In this document: one piece after another, positions 24,001 through 36,384 of the stretch | Position numbering within the stretch: the first letter of the stretch is position 1 | How the letters are laid out: every line of letters starts with the position of its first letter | Assembly: GCA_032622095.1 (NCBI GenBank) | Contig: CP136062.1 | Location: 149,974,875-150,038,874 of the forward strand | Direction: 5' to 3' | Source of the DNA: Siphonodentalium dalli | Taxonomy: Eukaryota; Mollusca; Scaphopoda; Gadilida; Siphonodentaliidae | Length of the DNA: 64,000 bases | Translations under genes and position numbers: made by a program | Notes under the pieces: model-generated | The model's input: only the letters and a program-made list of their open reading frames with translations | Database searches by the model: none | What the model was told of the DNA's origin: nothing

Positions 24001-24996
24001 GAAAAAATATTTGGGCACCTGAATGGGATTTTGGGCTCTATTCAGGGGGGATATTTGGTTTTTTTAATGGTTAAATTGGTATATTTAACTGGAATTGGGT
24101 CATGTAAAGGTATATACTTCTAGGTCTCCTAGTGTTTTTGGAAATATCTGCATCAGTATAAGAAGATTTGCAAAAGTTTGGGCTCCTTAGTGGGTTTTAA
24201 GGGTATGGAGACAGCCCAACACCCACAGCACCCATGACAATTCAAGTTAAATTGGTATATTTAACTTGAATTGGGCCATATGACCCATTATATGTATCTA
24301 CTTCCAACACTTTTGTTGTTTGTGGATAGGTATGCATCTATGCAAATAGTTTGCACAAAGTTTGGGCTCCTCGGTGGGTTTTAAGGGTATGGAGACTGCC
24401 CAACACCCACAGCACCCATGATAAAACCATACAGCACCCGTGCCTATGAAAACATTTCTGAGTCAGCCATCTCTCAGACTATACCCATTCTGAAAAGGAT
24501 TCCACAGTTCACTTTAGAATATATAGAGGCAATGGGAAAAAATTATTTGGGCATCTGAATGGGATTTTGGGCTTTGGTCAGTGGGAGGGGAATATTTGGG
24601 TTTTTTAATGGTCAAATTGAATTGAGCCCTGTGACCCATTATAGGTATCTACTTCTATGTCTCTTACTAGTAGTGTTTTTGGAAAGATGTGCATCAGTAT
24701 AAGAAGGTTTGCAAACGTTTGGGCACCTGGGAGTGATTTAATGGTGAGCAGGTGGCACAACACCAGTCGTAATGAATTTCGAAGTACAATTGCTAGTCGC
24801 GCTCGTACCGTGCGCAACTATGGGAGCAAATGTACGCTAAGTTTACCGAGACTGGCACAACACCAACAGCACCCATGATAAATCATACAGCACCCTTTTC
24901 TTTAAAATCATATTTGGGCTCAGGTGAAGGACAAAATATGTTTTTTAATATTAATGTCGGTATATTTAACTTGAATTGGGCCATGTATACCGGGGT
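21076..24996 (-). repeat. 538-bp satellite array (right arm mirror)
   Basis: Mirror of 8930-12850. Unit-specific variants are mirrored one to one, unusual for satellite arrays, which normally diverge or change length quickly. Confidence 0.93.
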
Positions 24997-25165
24997 ATTC
25001 TATACACTCAGGGGGATACCCTGGGTAATCTATACACTCAGGGTGTTACCTTCCTGTACGCTATTCGTTTATGCCCATATAGAGCTTATTTAAGTTTTCA
25101 AATATTGCCAACATGAGCTTATTTCGCGCAATTTTAAAATAAGCTCAGTTTCACATAAACAGACT

Positions 25166-28045
25166 GTTACTTGGTGTTCATATTCAGATAGTTCTCAGGT
25201 GTCCAATCTCAAATACCGACCTCGTCGCCATCCGTATACTACCGATTACGTCGACAAAACGATGGCAAATAATTTAAGATAATAATATATTGGGATATCA
25301 AATCGTGTAATATAGTAGTGTCTTAAAATATGAAAATTACATTTCCAAGAATAAATAAACAAAAAATGTGAAGAGGACAACAAATATTTAACAAGACAGT
25401 CAATGACTGTGGGTCGCTCACCAGACTGTAAAGACTGAGAAGAATGGGACTCTGAAGACTACAAGAGTCAGTACGTGACAATATCACTTAAGACAAGTAG
25501 TTCTAAACATGGACATAGATGGAGGTTCTCCGATGAGCAGGGCTCTTCAACTTGAAATTTCTAATTTCACACCACTGACAAATCTCCAACCTCTTACATT
25601 TTACAGAAGACAACCATACCACAGTACTAAGTTCACAGAAATCATTTTGCACACCCCTCTTAGGTTGAATTTTACAACTAGTACAATGATATAGGAGAGT
25701 TAAATCTCTTATCTCTGCCCCTATTAGAACAAATGTGAATCCCCATCTATGAGATCCATTCATCTAGTAATATCAATATACCCCCCCCCCCCCAATATCC
25801 AATAGGGTATGATTTCACCTGGATAAGTGGTACGTGGTTAAGAAAATAATATTGGAACAGCCAAGTCTGTATTTAGTATGTCTGATCTTTGCAGAATGAG
25901 GTCCACAAAAGGTGAATTTAATGACACTATTCCCCAAGGTGGAAAAGCATCAACGAATTCACCATATGGGGACCTAATTTCCTAAAATGACCCAATTTGA
26001 ACAAATCTGAACCCGGTCACCCAAGGCCCATCCATACCAAATATAAGCTAATATAGGCTCAATGGTTCTTGAGAAGAAATTTTAAGATTTACTATGGAGG
26101 GAAAGAGTTATGGCCCTAGCTTCGCACCTATTTGATATGATGAACTTATTTGAACAAATCTGATTGTGAGTCACCTAGGGAACATGCACACTGAAATATA
26201 TAAACATATTTGGTCTTTAATATGGAGAAGAAAACAATTGTTGATAGACGGATGGATAGACATCCCAACAGACAGACGAGTGGAAGGACCGCCTGACAGA
26301 CATAAGACAAATTCAATCCAATATACCCCCCCCCCCAATGTTTCTTTGAAAAATCAGGGTATGATTTCATCTGGATAAGCGGTGGTTAAGAAAATAATAT
26401 GCCAGCCATGTCTGCATATAGTGTGTCAGACATTTGCAGAATGAGGTCCCCAAATGGTGAATTTAATGACAATATTCCGCAAGGTGTGCTAGCATCACCA
26501 GATTCATCCTCAGTCTGATTAGGCCTCACCAGCCATGGGAAACCAATATAGGAACAGATTTAAGTTCTAAAGTTGAAGTTTGTAATGCACACCCATTGAG
26601 CACCTCAATTATGCATTTTATCTTCTGCAAATTGGGGGGGGGCATAGAAACTGAACAGAAGGGAAAAAGTAAAAAAGTATCTAAAACAAAATTTCAATTT
26701 GATACTTAAGATACTTCCCAGAAGATGATGCCTAAGCAGAATTAGGTCCATGGAGGGTGTATTTGGTGATGCTAGCCTGCTGTACAGGGTTGCAACACTA
26801 AATTGACCCTCTGGTGACCTCATTATGCAAATGTCAGACACTAAATTCAGGCAGTTTGTTTAAAATTGCTAGCAGTAATGTTTACACAAGCTGCCAGGTG
26901 ACATTTTATTGTAATCTAGATTAATGACATGTGTCTCTCTCTGTCTATCCACAAAGATATATCTGCAACTTTAATAGAACAGGTATTAAAGTTGGAAGCT
27001 GGAGATGATATCCGTTGGAAGGGATGTTGGTTGGGTGCAGGCCACTGCAGGGTGGGGTGGGTCTGGGCCATATGGGATGGGGGATGGGTAATGGAATATT
27101 TCTGTAATTTCATTAAAGATTAAAGTTTCATAACTCTGCAGATGTTATAATGGTGTCACTTTTTTCAAATTTTATAAAATGTTTAAAAACTAATTTTTTT
27201 GTTTGTTAAATTGAGCAAGGTGAAAATTCAAAAAATCTTAATTAAATTTTGTTTTTAGTTACGTCACTGGCTCCGCCCACATTCGATCCAGTGACCTCAT
27301 TTGAACAAATCTGAATAACAGTCCCCCAAGGACCCTTTGTATCAAATACGAACCCATTCGGCCCAATGAAATTTGAGAAGTCGTTGTAAGAATTACTATG
27401 GTGGCAAAGAGTTATGGCCCTGGCTTCGCAACCATTTGACCCAGTGTCCTCATTTGAACAAATCTGAATGAGAGTCACCTAGGAAACATACACACCAAAT
27501 ATGAACCCATTCGGTTTCATGGTTCCAGAGGAGAAGATGTTCAAAGAATTGTAGACGGACGGATAGACGGACGGACGGACGGACGATGGACGGACGATGG
27601 ACGGACGACGGACGAAGAGTGGTGACAATAGCTCCACCTGAGACGAGCTAATAAAAACGTGAGACAACCAGCCCCGGAAAATCTGGACAACCCACCCTAA
27701 CATACGCCCACGCGAGTTGTCCCTGTGGTCCCGATTCGGTCTGTAGTCAGATGTACTATATACACATGTATATAGTTGTATATACAGGAACGGGACCATC
27801 CGCCCCAGGCACAACCGACACCAAGCGACCCGGAACAACCCGACCCAATTAAAGTACGAACTATGTTTTGGTTTAAACCTTTAATTAAATTAGGATAAGA
27901 TATGGTAAATTGTAGTTGTGATACACTGCATGGACATAATGATATAGTATTCTGTATGAAATATGAAGAATATTTTAATATGAATATATACGGAAGTACA
28001 ACATATGTATATGAAAAAGGAATGTATAGTACATGTATATGCTAC
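25166..28045. repeat. Mosaic of dispersed repeats, no gene (right arm mirror)
   Basis: Mirror of 5881-8760. Confidence 0.65.
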
Positions 28046-28315
28046 TTCACAGCCTGTTCTCGTGAAAATAGCCACACTCCCGGCTTATTTTAATGAGCGA
28101 AATAAGCTCATATCAATATAGGCTCTGTGTGGAGATAAACGTACACTATGGGAGTACATGTATGGTTTCCATAAAAATAAGCACGTAACGGTCTTATTTT
28201 AATGAGCGATATAAGCCCCTATTGGTATTATTTAATCACAATATACGCTCTATATGGACCTAAAACTCAGTTTATAAAACAGTCCAATATGGGACTATCT
28301 CCCATATTGTCATTA
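28046..28315. repeat. AT-rich inverted-repeat block, continuation (mirror)
   Basis: Mirror of 5611-5880. Confidence 0.8.
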
Positions 28316-28319
28316 TTAA

Positions 28320-28782
28320 AGGTACTCAATCCGATAAAACTCCTCTCAATTACTATTTCAATGGCTTCGGTGGTCAAAAATATTTGATTCGAGTCGAGGA
28401 AGTCACCCATCAAAGCTCAGATTTGTTAGATATCGATTTTTCATTATCGGGAATTCTTTCTGGCCCAGAAGACAGTCAAAATTTCGTTATTATTACCACT
28501 TGAATATAGAGTTATCCATCCTTGTCTGTTTGAATAGAGTTTTGGCGTAAAATCTCGAGCAGGTTACCAAATTGACGGCAGTTATTAGTACTCATCTCGA
28601 GCAATTAACAAATTTCAAAAATCAATATCTAATAACTCTGAGCTTTGTTTGATGGGTTCCTCGACTCGAATCAAATATTTTTTACCCCCAAAGCCAAAGA
28701 AATAGTAATATAGGACCCTCTGATCGGATTGTTGTTGTTGGAATCTGTTGAGATGGGGACCCTCTTTACGGATTGAGTACCT
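28320..28782. mobile_element. TTAA-flanked foldback MITE (mirror of copy a)
   Basis: Mirror of 5144-5606, flanked by TTAA at 28316-28319 and 28783-28786. It was duplicated with the arm rather than inserted independently. Confidence 0.85.
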
Positions 28783-28786
28783 TTAA

Positions 28787-31700
28787 ATCTACCGTTTTTC
28801 ATCGCAACTTATCCTCGCGAAAATAGGTTCATATTGGGCATACATATTAACATATGTTTCAATGGACTTAATTGATTCGGAAATAAGCCATTAGTGAGTT
28901 TATACCCGTTATTTAGTTGAATGAAGCGAGCCGCAGTTAAAACACATTATAAAGAGCGTGAATCTGGTATGTCGTGTCGCAACATATCCTCCCTCAAATA
29001 GGCACATAATCGGCCTATAATGTGAAATAGGTACATTTTATTGTGAAATAAGCAGATAATAGATCATATCCGTCATTTCGTTTTATGGCGCGGCCACATT
29101 GAAAACACATGCTATAAAGAACATACACATGAAAACCGTGAGTTGGCTTATTTGTGTCATTTTCTGCACACAATCTGATTACAATCGACTCATTAGCAGT
29201 CGATAATGTGACTAAAATGGTCTCATTTTCAGCACATTATCGACTTAAATTTATGAGATTCTAAGCATATTATCTACCTAAAAATGTTTATGTATGAGCA
29301 GATAATCTGCGGGTTTTCGGGAGAACAGGCTGCATGTCGATAAACAAGTTTAGGTTGTTAAATAATGACAATGGGAGCTTAATTCGCTCATTAAAATAAG
29401 CCCGTTTCGCAGCGTTATGTGCTTATTTTTACGAGAACAGGATGAAACACATCGTCGTGCAAATAGGTTCAAATTGGACCTACATGTAGCTATTCGCATA
29501 GGTTGATATTTGAAATAATTTGATTATGAAATAACTCCATAGTGAGCTTAAATCGTTATTCCGTTATGGCCGCAGTGAAAACATTATAAAGATCGTGAAA
29601 TTGGTAAGTCGTGTCGATGAAAAGAGGCAGATTAAATCATTTCAATTTGGGCTTGATATGTATGGAAATAATCCCATATTGTACTGTTTTATTTATAAAA
29701 ACAGTGTGTTAGATCCATATTGAGCGTATATTGTGGCAAAATAATTCCAATATCAGCTTATATCGCGCATTAAAATATGTCCGTTTTGTACTTATTTTCA
29801 TGAGAACAGCATGACAAGTCTTGAGTTGTTTAATCGTGTTCTCGTGAAAATAAGCACAATACGGGTTTTCCTCATATTGAAATAACCCATATACATGTAC
29901 ATGTAATGCTGTTTTAATAACTAGCGTTTAGGCCTTATGGAGCGTATTTCAGTTTTCAAATAATGTCAACATGCAGACTGTTCTCGTGAAAATAAGCACA
30001 TAAACGCCATGTTATTATGAACTAAATATTGCCATTATTTAACCGCAGTATACGATATGGACAGAAAATGCGGGTTTTAAGACAGTCTAACATGGGACTA
30101 TTTCCATACGAAATATGCCCATATTGGCACTATTTAATCTATCTACCTATTCTCATCGAGATAACTTACTAGATTCACGCTCTTTAGAAGGTATTTTCAC
30201 TGTGGCCTGCGCCATTCTACGGAATAACTGGTATACGCTCACGTGGGCTTATTTCAGAATAAAATAAGTCCAATATGAACTGTGTGAATATTTAGGTCCA
30301 ATATAAACCTGAGGATATGTTGAGATGAAAAAAAGTAGATTAAATAATACCAATATGGGCTTACATAGAAATAGTCCAACATTTTGACTGCTTTAAAAAT
30401 CGCGTTTAGGTTCAATAATGGCAGTATGAGCTTAATTCGCTCATTAAAATAAGCCCGTTATGAGCTTATTTTTACGAGAACAAGCTGCATATTGTCATTA
30501 TTTGATTATTTGATTATTATAACAGCCCTATATGGGATATTTCAATATGCGATAAGAACATCTTATGATTATTTTTGCAATTTGTGTTGTGGAATACAAC
30601 ACAAATAAACCAACTCAAGACTGTTCTCGTGAAAATAGGCACATAATAATATGATATAAGCCCGTATTGTCGCCAATAGTCCCGATTCCAGAAGTAAATA
30701 TTTACAATTGAGCGTAGTTCAAACGATGATTTCTATGGAGAGGTACGGTCGATTTACTTGACATAGCGCCTGAATGCTAACTTATCAGTTTCACATACCC
30801 GTACAAGTCCATAATATGTCTTTAAAGTGCGTACATCTGATAAGCTGTGGGTTGGCTTAGTTGTGTCATTGTCCGCTCATAATCCGCTTAGAATTGTTCC
30901 ATTATGAGGCGATAATGTGACTAATTTGGTATAATTTTCAGCACATTATCGACTCAAAATGAGAGCGTTCATAAGCAGATTATCTACCTAGAATATTCAC
31001 TTTTTATATAAGCAGATAATGTGCGGGAATTTGGGGAACAGGCTGTTTAAAACGGTACAATATTGGACTATTTACATAAGAAATAAGCCCATATTGGCAT
31101 TATTTTATCTACCTTAGTTTATCACTTACTTACCAAAGCTACCCTAATTGTATTGTTTTTACTGAAATAAACCCATATCAGAATTATTAATCTAGCTCTT
31201 TTCATCGACACAACCTACCAGATTCAAGCTCTTTATAGTCAATGCTGCCCTCGCCATTCAACCGAATAATGGCTATAAGCTTACTGTGGACTTATATCAG
31301 AATCAAAAGAACCTATGTGAATACTTAAAGGTCAAATATGAACCTATTTACATGAGGATATGTTGCGATGAAAACAAATTAGATTGAATAATACCAATAT
31401 GGGACTAGTTCGATAGAACAGTCTGATATTGTCTGTTTAAAAAGCCGCGTTTATAGCTCCATATATATAGCGTACATGTATACATATTAAGTTAAATTAT
31501 ACCTCTGTATGAGCTTATTTCGCTCATTAAAATAAGTCCTGTTTTGTGTTTATTTTCACGAAAACAGACTGCAAACTGCCATTATTTGAAAACTAAATAA
31601 GCTTCATATGGGCCTAAACGCTGGTTATTATAACAGCCCTATATAGATATTTCAATATGCGATAAGCTCGTCATGCTTATTTTAGCAATTCGTGTTGTGG

Positions 31701-33046
31701 CACAACACAAATAAACCAACTCAAGACTTACCATGCAGACGTCACCCTGTTCTCATGAAAATAAGCACATAACAATATGAGATAGGCACGTGGTGTGCTT
31801 ATTTTCACATCAACAGGCTGGAAAACAACACGATTAAACAACTCAACACTTGCCATGCAGATGTCAAGCTATTTTCGTGAAAATAAGCACTTAACGGCCG
31901 TATTTTAACGAGCGATAATTTTGGCATTATTTAATCGCAATATATATAAGCTCTATATTGACCTAAATATCGGCTTTTAAAGCAGTACACTATGGGAATA
32001 TTGCCATATGTTACTAAAATGCTACATTCCTCCAGTTGACATAGCGCCTGAATGCTAACTTATCAGTTTCACATACCCGAACAAATCCATATTATGTCTT
32101 TAAATAGCGTACATCTGAAAAGTTATGGGTTGGCTTAGTTGTGTGATTGTCCGCACATAATCTGAATTGCCCCATTATGAGTCGATAATGTGACTAAAAT
32201 ATTCTCATTTTCAGCACATTATGGACTGAAAATGAGGACATTCTAATCAGATTATCTACCTAAAATAAATTATTTATAAGCAGATAATGTGCGGAATTTT
32301 GGGGAACAGTCTGTTTAAAACACAGTACAATATGGGACTATTTACATACGAAATGAGCCCATATCGGAATGATTTAATCTGCCTTTTTTCATAAACACAA
32401 CTTACCAAAGCTACGCTCTTTGTAGGGTGTTTGGCGCCATTCAACGGAATAAGGGACTCAGTATGTACTTATTTCAGAATCAGATAGTTCCAACATAAAC
32501 CTGTGAATAGTTACATGTATGTCCAATATGAACCTATTTGCACGAGGACATGTTTCATCCTGTTCTCATAAAAATAAGCACATAATGGGCTCATTTTAAT
32601 GAGCGAATTAAGCTCATACTGGCATTATTTAACCTCAATGTTTTCATCGACACGACATACCAGACTCACGCTCTTTAAAATGTGTTTTAACTGTGGCCCA
32701 TGCCATTTAGCTGAATAGCGGGTAGTAGTTCACTGTGGGTTTATTTCAGAATCGAATAAGTCCAATATGAACCTATGTGAATCTTTAGATCCAATATGAA
32801 CCTATTTTTACGAGAATATATGTTGCGATGAATAAAGGTGGATTAAATAATACCAATATGGGCTTATTTCTTATGGAAATAATCCCACATTGGACTGTTT
32901 TAACATCCTTGTTTTAGGTTCAAATATAGCATACATATATAATGAGTCTTAATAATTCCAATATGAGCTTATTTCGCTCATTAAAATAAGCCCGTTATGG
33001 GATTATTTTCTCGAACACAGGCTGGAAAACAACACGAATAAACACA
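28787..33046. repeat. AT-rich alternating inverted-repeat block (right arm mirror)
   Basis: Mirror of 880-5139 with the same phrases in opposite order. No gene is seen. Confidence 0.85.
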
Positions 33047-33052
33047 TGACTT

Positions 33053-33592
33053 ACCAATCAATCAATCAATCATGTTTATTTGTACGTTACACCATATATG
33101 GTCAAATGTACATGAACACAGAATAACAAGACAAAATGGACGGATTACATGAAACAAAGTTAAGTACAATGTAACAACAATGATATATGGCGGTATATGC
33201 TTATATATGACAATATACATATGTTATACCGGTATATGCCTATCATACGTTCAGATAATATATGTAGATGATTGGCAAACATACCATTCAGAGTTGATAC
33301 TGGCAACACTGACATGGTCTCAAGTCGAAGAATCTTTGTTCCTTTTTTGTTGTACTCGATTTAAGAGTCGTTACTCTGTTGCCAAACCCCTTTCTTTTTC
33401 AATCCATAGTGGACAAAGTGTGCACCAAAGCCCGCATAGTTTTTGAGTCGCTGCTGATCATTATTTGTTTAAATAGTTTCTCGTTGGGGATGTTTAACAT
33501 ATTGGGTGATATGTTCTCGTCTGACAGAAGTACAGTAAATAATTGTCGATTTCATTGCATGTTTCGCAAATTCGGTCCGCTTCGTCGAAATC
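33053..33592 (-). pseudogene. LINE ORF2 fragment, mirror copy
   Basis: Reverse complement of 334-873 in the right arm, with the same frameshift and the same short tandem tail (ATCA repeats on the plus strand near 33054-33072). Open frames on its plus strand are antisense to the LINE frame and are not genes. Confidence 0.6.
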
Positions 33593-33632
33593 TACGGCGG
33601 CCTGGAACCGCCACCTCCTCTTCAGTTAGTTT

Positions 33633-33841
33633 CCTGATATATCAGGTTACCTATCCTGATATATCAGGTTACGTATCCTGATATATCAGGTTACGTATCC
33701 TGATATATCAGGTTATTATCTTGATATATCAGGTTACGTATCCTGATATATCAGGTTATTATCCTGATATATCAGGTTATGTATCCTGATATATCAGGTT
33801 ACGTATCCTGATATATCAGGTTATTATCCCGATATATCAGG
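33633..33841 (-). repeat. Minisatellite of 14-bp palindromes (mirror copy)
   Basis: Reverse complement of 85-293 in the right arm. The individual unit variants (the CAAG and CGGG units) are also mirrored, so the two arrays have not diverged since the arms were formed. Confidence 0.95.
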
Positions 33842-33920
33842 TTATGTCTCGACCAATCCAGAGTGTCGTCTCATTGGCGGAGGCTTGTGGTTGGTTGGAT
33901 TCTTAGTCAATAGTGTTAGG

Positions 33921-33989
33921 CCAATGTATATGCTCTTATATATGCGAGGCTACCAGTAGGAGACTCGCATATATAAAAGAGTTCATTGG
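33921..33989. repeat. Degraded 67-bp hairpin at the outer palindrome edge
   Basis: Begins CCAATGTATATGCTCTTATA, ends CATTGGCACAGG; the stem is weaker than in the intact copies. It is the right-hand type: inner flank GTTAGG, outer flank CACAGG. The palindrome ends at 33925, inside it. The window starts with ATTGGCCTAAC, the inner end of a left-hand type, so a matching hairpin is expected just outside the window. Confidence 0.8.
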
Positions 33990-35528
33990 CACAGGTTTTT
34001 GCAAAATTTCAAGGAGCCCCAGTCACGGAAGTGTTAGCAAGAACCGAACCATCCACTGAGCGATGACCAGTCCATTATTAACCCTTTCTATACTAAATAA
34101 TCATTGACGAGTAGTTCCCTTCGGAAATGATTAGATAATAAGTTCAAATGAAAGTGTCAATGACACTGTAGCTCAACGTTGGTAGGTGTTAATTTCATGC
34201 TGAGCTGTCAATAGAATGATAAAGGACTCCTATAGAAGAAGGAAAGTCAAAAAGTTACAATAATGTACGCAATGGGCTTGTATTCTGTAGATGATATTGT
34301 TATACCCCATTTTCCGTCCGTCCGTGCGTCTGTATGTGCGTCCGTCAGTACGTCCGTCGATGTCTGTTCATGTCATAACTTTAACAGTAGTGCTCAGATC
34401 TCAATGAAATTAGGTATGGATGTTCACTACTATGGGGACATTAAATAGAGGTTTCCATCGTTTTGTTCGGATTTTCCATTCTAGAGTTATTCATCATTGT
34501 TTATCTGGAAATTTTGGATTTTTGGTCCGTCTGATGTCTGTTCATGTCGTAACTTCAACAGTTGTGCTGGGATCTCAATGAAATTTGGTATGGATGTTCA
34601 CTAGTATGATGACATTCAATAGAGGGTTCCACTGTTTCGCTTTTCCATACTAGAGTTATTCATCTTTGTTTATCTGGAATTGTTGGCTGTTTGGTCCATC
34701 CGATGTCTGTTCAGGTCATAACTTGAACAGTAATGCTCGGATCTCAATGAAATTTTGTATGGATGTTCACCAATATGAGGACATTTAATGGCAGATTCAA
34801 CTGTTTTATTTTGTTTTTTGTTCTATAGTTATTCATCTTTGTTTATATGAAAATTCAGATTTTTTGGGTCCAATCTGTCTGAGTATAGCAGTCATAAGTT
34901 ATAGATATGCCCACACTAGGCGGTAATCCACAAGGGGGTATGCACCGGACGACAGTCCATCTCTTGTTTTCATTTAAAACATTTCACCAATAAATGAGGG
35001 ATGCATGGTGTGCGAATGAAATCCTGTTGGCGGCCATGTTTTCTTTTCATGAATTGCGTAATAATTGGATACCTCCCATGTTTTTCAATGACATTTTTGG
35101 TGGCTCCCATCTCCCAGAAGATCCATATGAAGTTCAGTAAGGACTATATAAAAGATGTGGTCTGTATTGTGTGCCAAATCATTTAGTCATACAAAGTTTA
35201 AAATCCAAAAGGGCGGAAATGCTTTCAACGAAATTCGGAAACATTTGATATCCCCAGAGGTGACCCAAAACACGCCTGTATAAAGTTTTAAAATATTTGT
35301 TCCGATATTTGTTCTGCTGGGTGTGCCAATGGATCCAAATTTGAAATCCAAGATGACTGATGGCGGCCATGTTTTCTAACGAATTTCGGGAAAAAATAGA
35401 TGGCTCCCATCTAGAGGTCACCCTGAAGATCCATATGAAGTTTGGTGAGGGGTGTGTGGTTAATCGCCTACATGTACTATTGTACATGCCACATCACTCA
35501 TCCTCATCGTCACCAAACTTAATATGGA
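33990..35528. repeat. Dispersed bivalve-type repeats, no gene
   Basis: 34310-34360 is a CGTCCGTC-rich stretch. 34359-34870 holds three direct units of about 171 bp (GATGTCTGTTCA starts near 34360, 34531 and 34700; shared ATCTCAATGAAATT and GTATGGATGTTCAC). 35027-35150 and 35360-35455 are two copies of a repeat with GGCGGCCATGTTTTCT and GAAGATCCATATGAAGTT. TTAACCCTTT at 34078 looks like a lone piggyBac-type end; no partner end was found. Short open frames here lie within these repeats. Confidence 0.7.
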
Positions 35529-35582
35529 ACCAACCACAAGCCTCCGCCAATGAAAGACGACATTCTGGATTGGTCGAGACAA

Positions 35583-35963
35583 CCTGATATATCAGGATAC
35601 ATAACCTGATATATCAGGATACATAACCTGATATATCAGGATAATAACCTGATATATCAGGATACGTAACCTGATATATCAGGATACGTAACCTGGTATA
35701 TCAGGATAATAACCTGATATATTAGGATACGTAACCTGATATATCAGGATAATAACCTGATATATCAGGACACGTAACCTGATATATCAGGATACGTAAC
35801 CTGATATATCAGGATAATAACCTGATATATCAGGATACTAATCTGGTATATCAGGATACGTAACCTGATATATCAGGATACGTAACCTGATATATCAGGA
35901 TAATAACCTGATATATCAGGATACTAACCTGATATATCAGGATACGTAACCTGATATATCAGG
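35583..35963 (+). repeat. Minisatellite of 14-bp palindromes (third, longer array)
   Basis: About 18 units of 21-22 bp with the same CCTGATATATCAGG core and the same linkers as the arm arrays. Upstream sequence (AACCAACCACAAGCC...) and downstream sequence (AACTGAAGAGG, then GGCGGTTCCAGGCCGCC and GTA) match the arm copies. Unit number differs from the arms, as expected of a rapidly changing tandem array. Confidence 0.95.
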
Positions 35964-36003
35964 ATACTAACTGAAGAGGGGGTGGCGGTTCCAGGCCGCC
36001 GTA

Positions 36004-36384
36004 GAAATCGAAGTAGCGTCCGCGTTCGATGCCCAAGGTGTGGCAACTTATTCTTAATTTTGTCAGGGATTCACGCTATTTTGGGACGGAAATGACGTTG
36101 ATATATATTTCCAAAGAAGTCATCGTTTTGAATGTTCTATACGTTCTAAGTTTGTTCCTTGGATGATCACGTCGATTGCTATTTTTGAGAAGTTTGGTGC
36201 GAATATTATCATTAAATATTTGTTTCTGTATTGAGTTATCGAAGAAGTCATTAATACCGTGACTTGGGGACATGGATGTGACTAATTGTTGACATTGTGA
36301 CAGCGACCTGCTCCATGAATCCAGATTAGATTCAAATAGTTGTATGCACATGCACATTTCAGCCTCTCGTGAAAACAAGCTCAT
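36004..36384 (-). pseudogene. LINE ORF2 fragment, region just after reverse transcriptase
   Basis: The minus strand reads ...FESNLDSWSRSL..., then KLRTYRTFK, SVPK, a stop (TAG at 36073-36075), then RESLTKLRISCHTLGIERGRY and FDF at 36004. The KLRTYR-x-FK, LTK-(F/L)-RIS-x-H and IE-x-GRY blocks are characteristic of the region C-terminal to the RT domain in many invertebrate non-LTR retrotransposons. It is truncated at both ends, has an in-frame stop, and ends at the GTA edge of the minisatellite module. It may be the upstream half of the same LINE family whose downstream half lies at 334. Confidence 0.65.

Larger units (their letters stand above)
20730..33895 (-). mobile_element. Giant composite repeat element, copy 2 (inverted)
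   Basis: Mirror image of copy 1, because it lies in the other palindrome arm. The palindrome extends about 30 bp beyond its ACCAACCAC end and 26 bp beyond its GTGGTTGGT end. Copies 1 and 2 therefore arose by duplicating a copy together with its flanks, not by two separate insertions. Confidence 0.55.
20704..33925 (-). repeat. Right arm of 33.9-kb giant inverted repeat
   Basis: Reverse complement of 1-13222. Its inner edge cuts into a RecQ-like helicase reading frame that runs toward it from the spacer. Its outer edge falls inside a degraded 67-bp hairpin element (33921-33989), five bases into that hairpin. All modules described for the left arm occur here in reverse order and opposite orientation. 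Confidence 0.93.

Noticed and set aside
34078-34300. TTAACCCTTT as one end of a second piggyBac-like MITE
   Set aside because: No matching AAAGGGTTAA end was found within about 1 kb, so it may be chance or a truncated copy.
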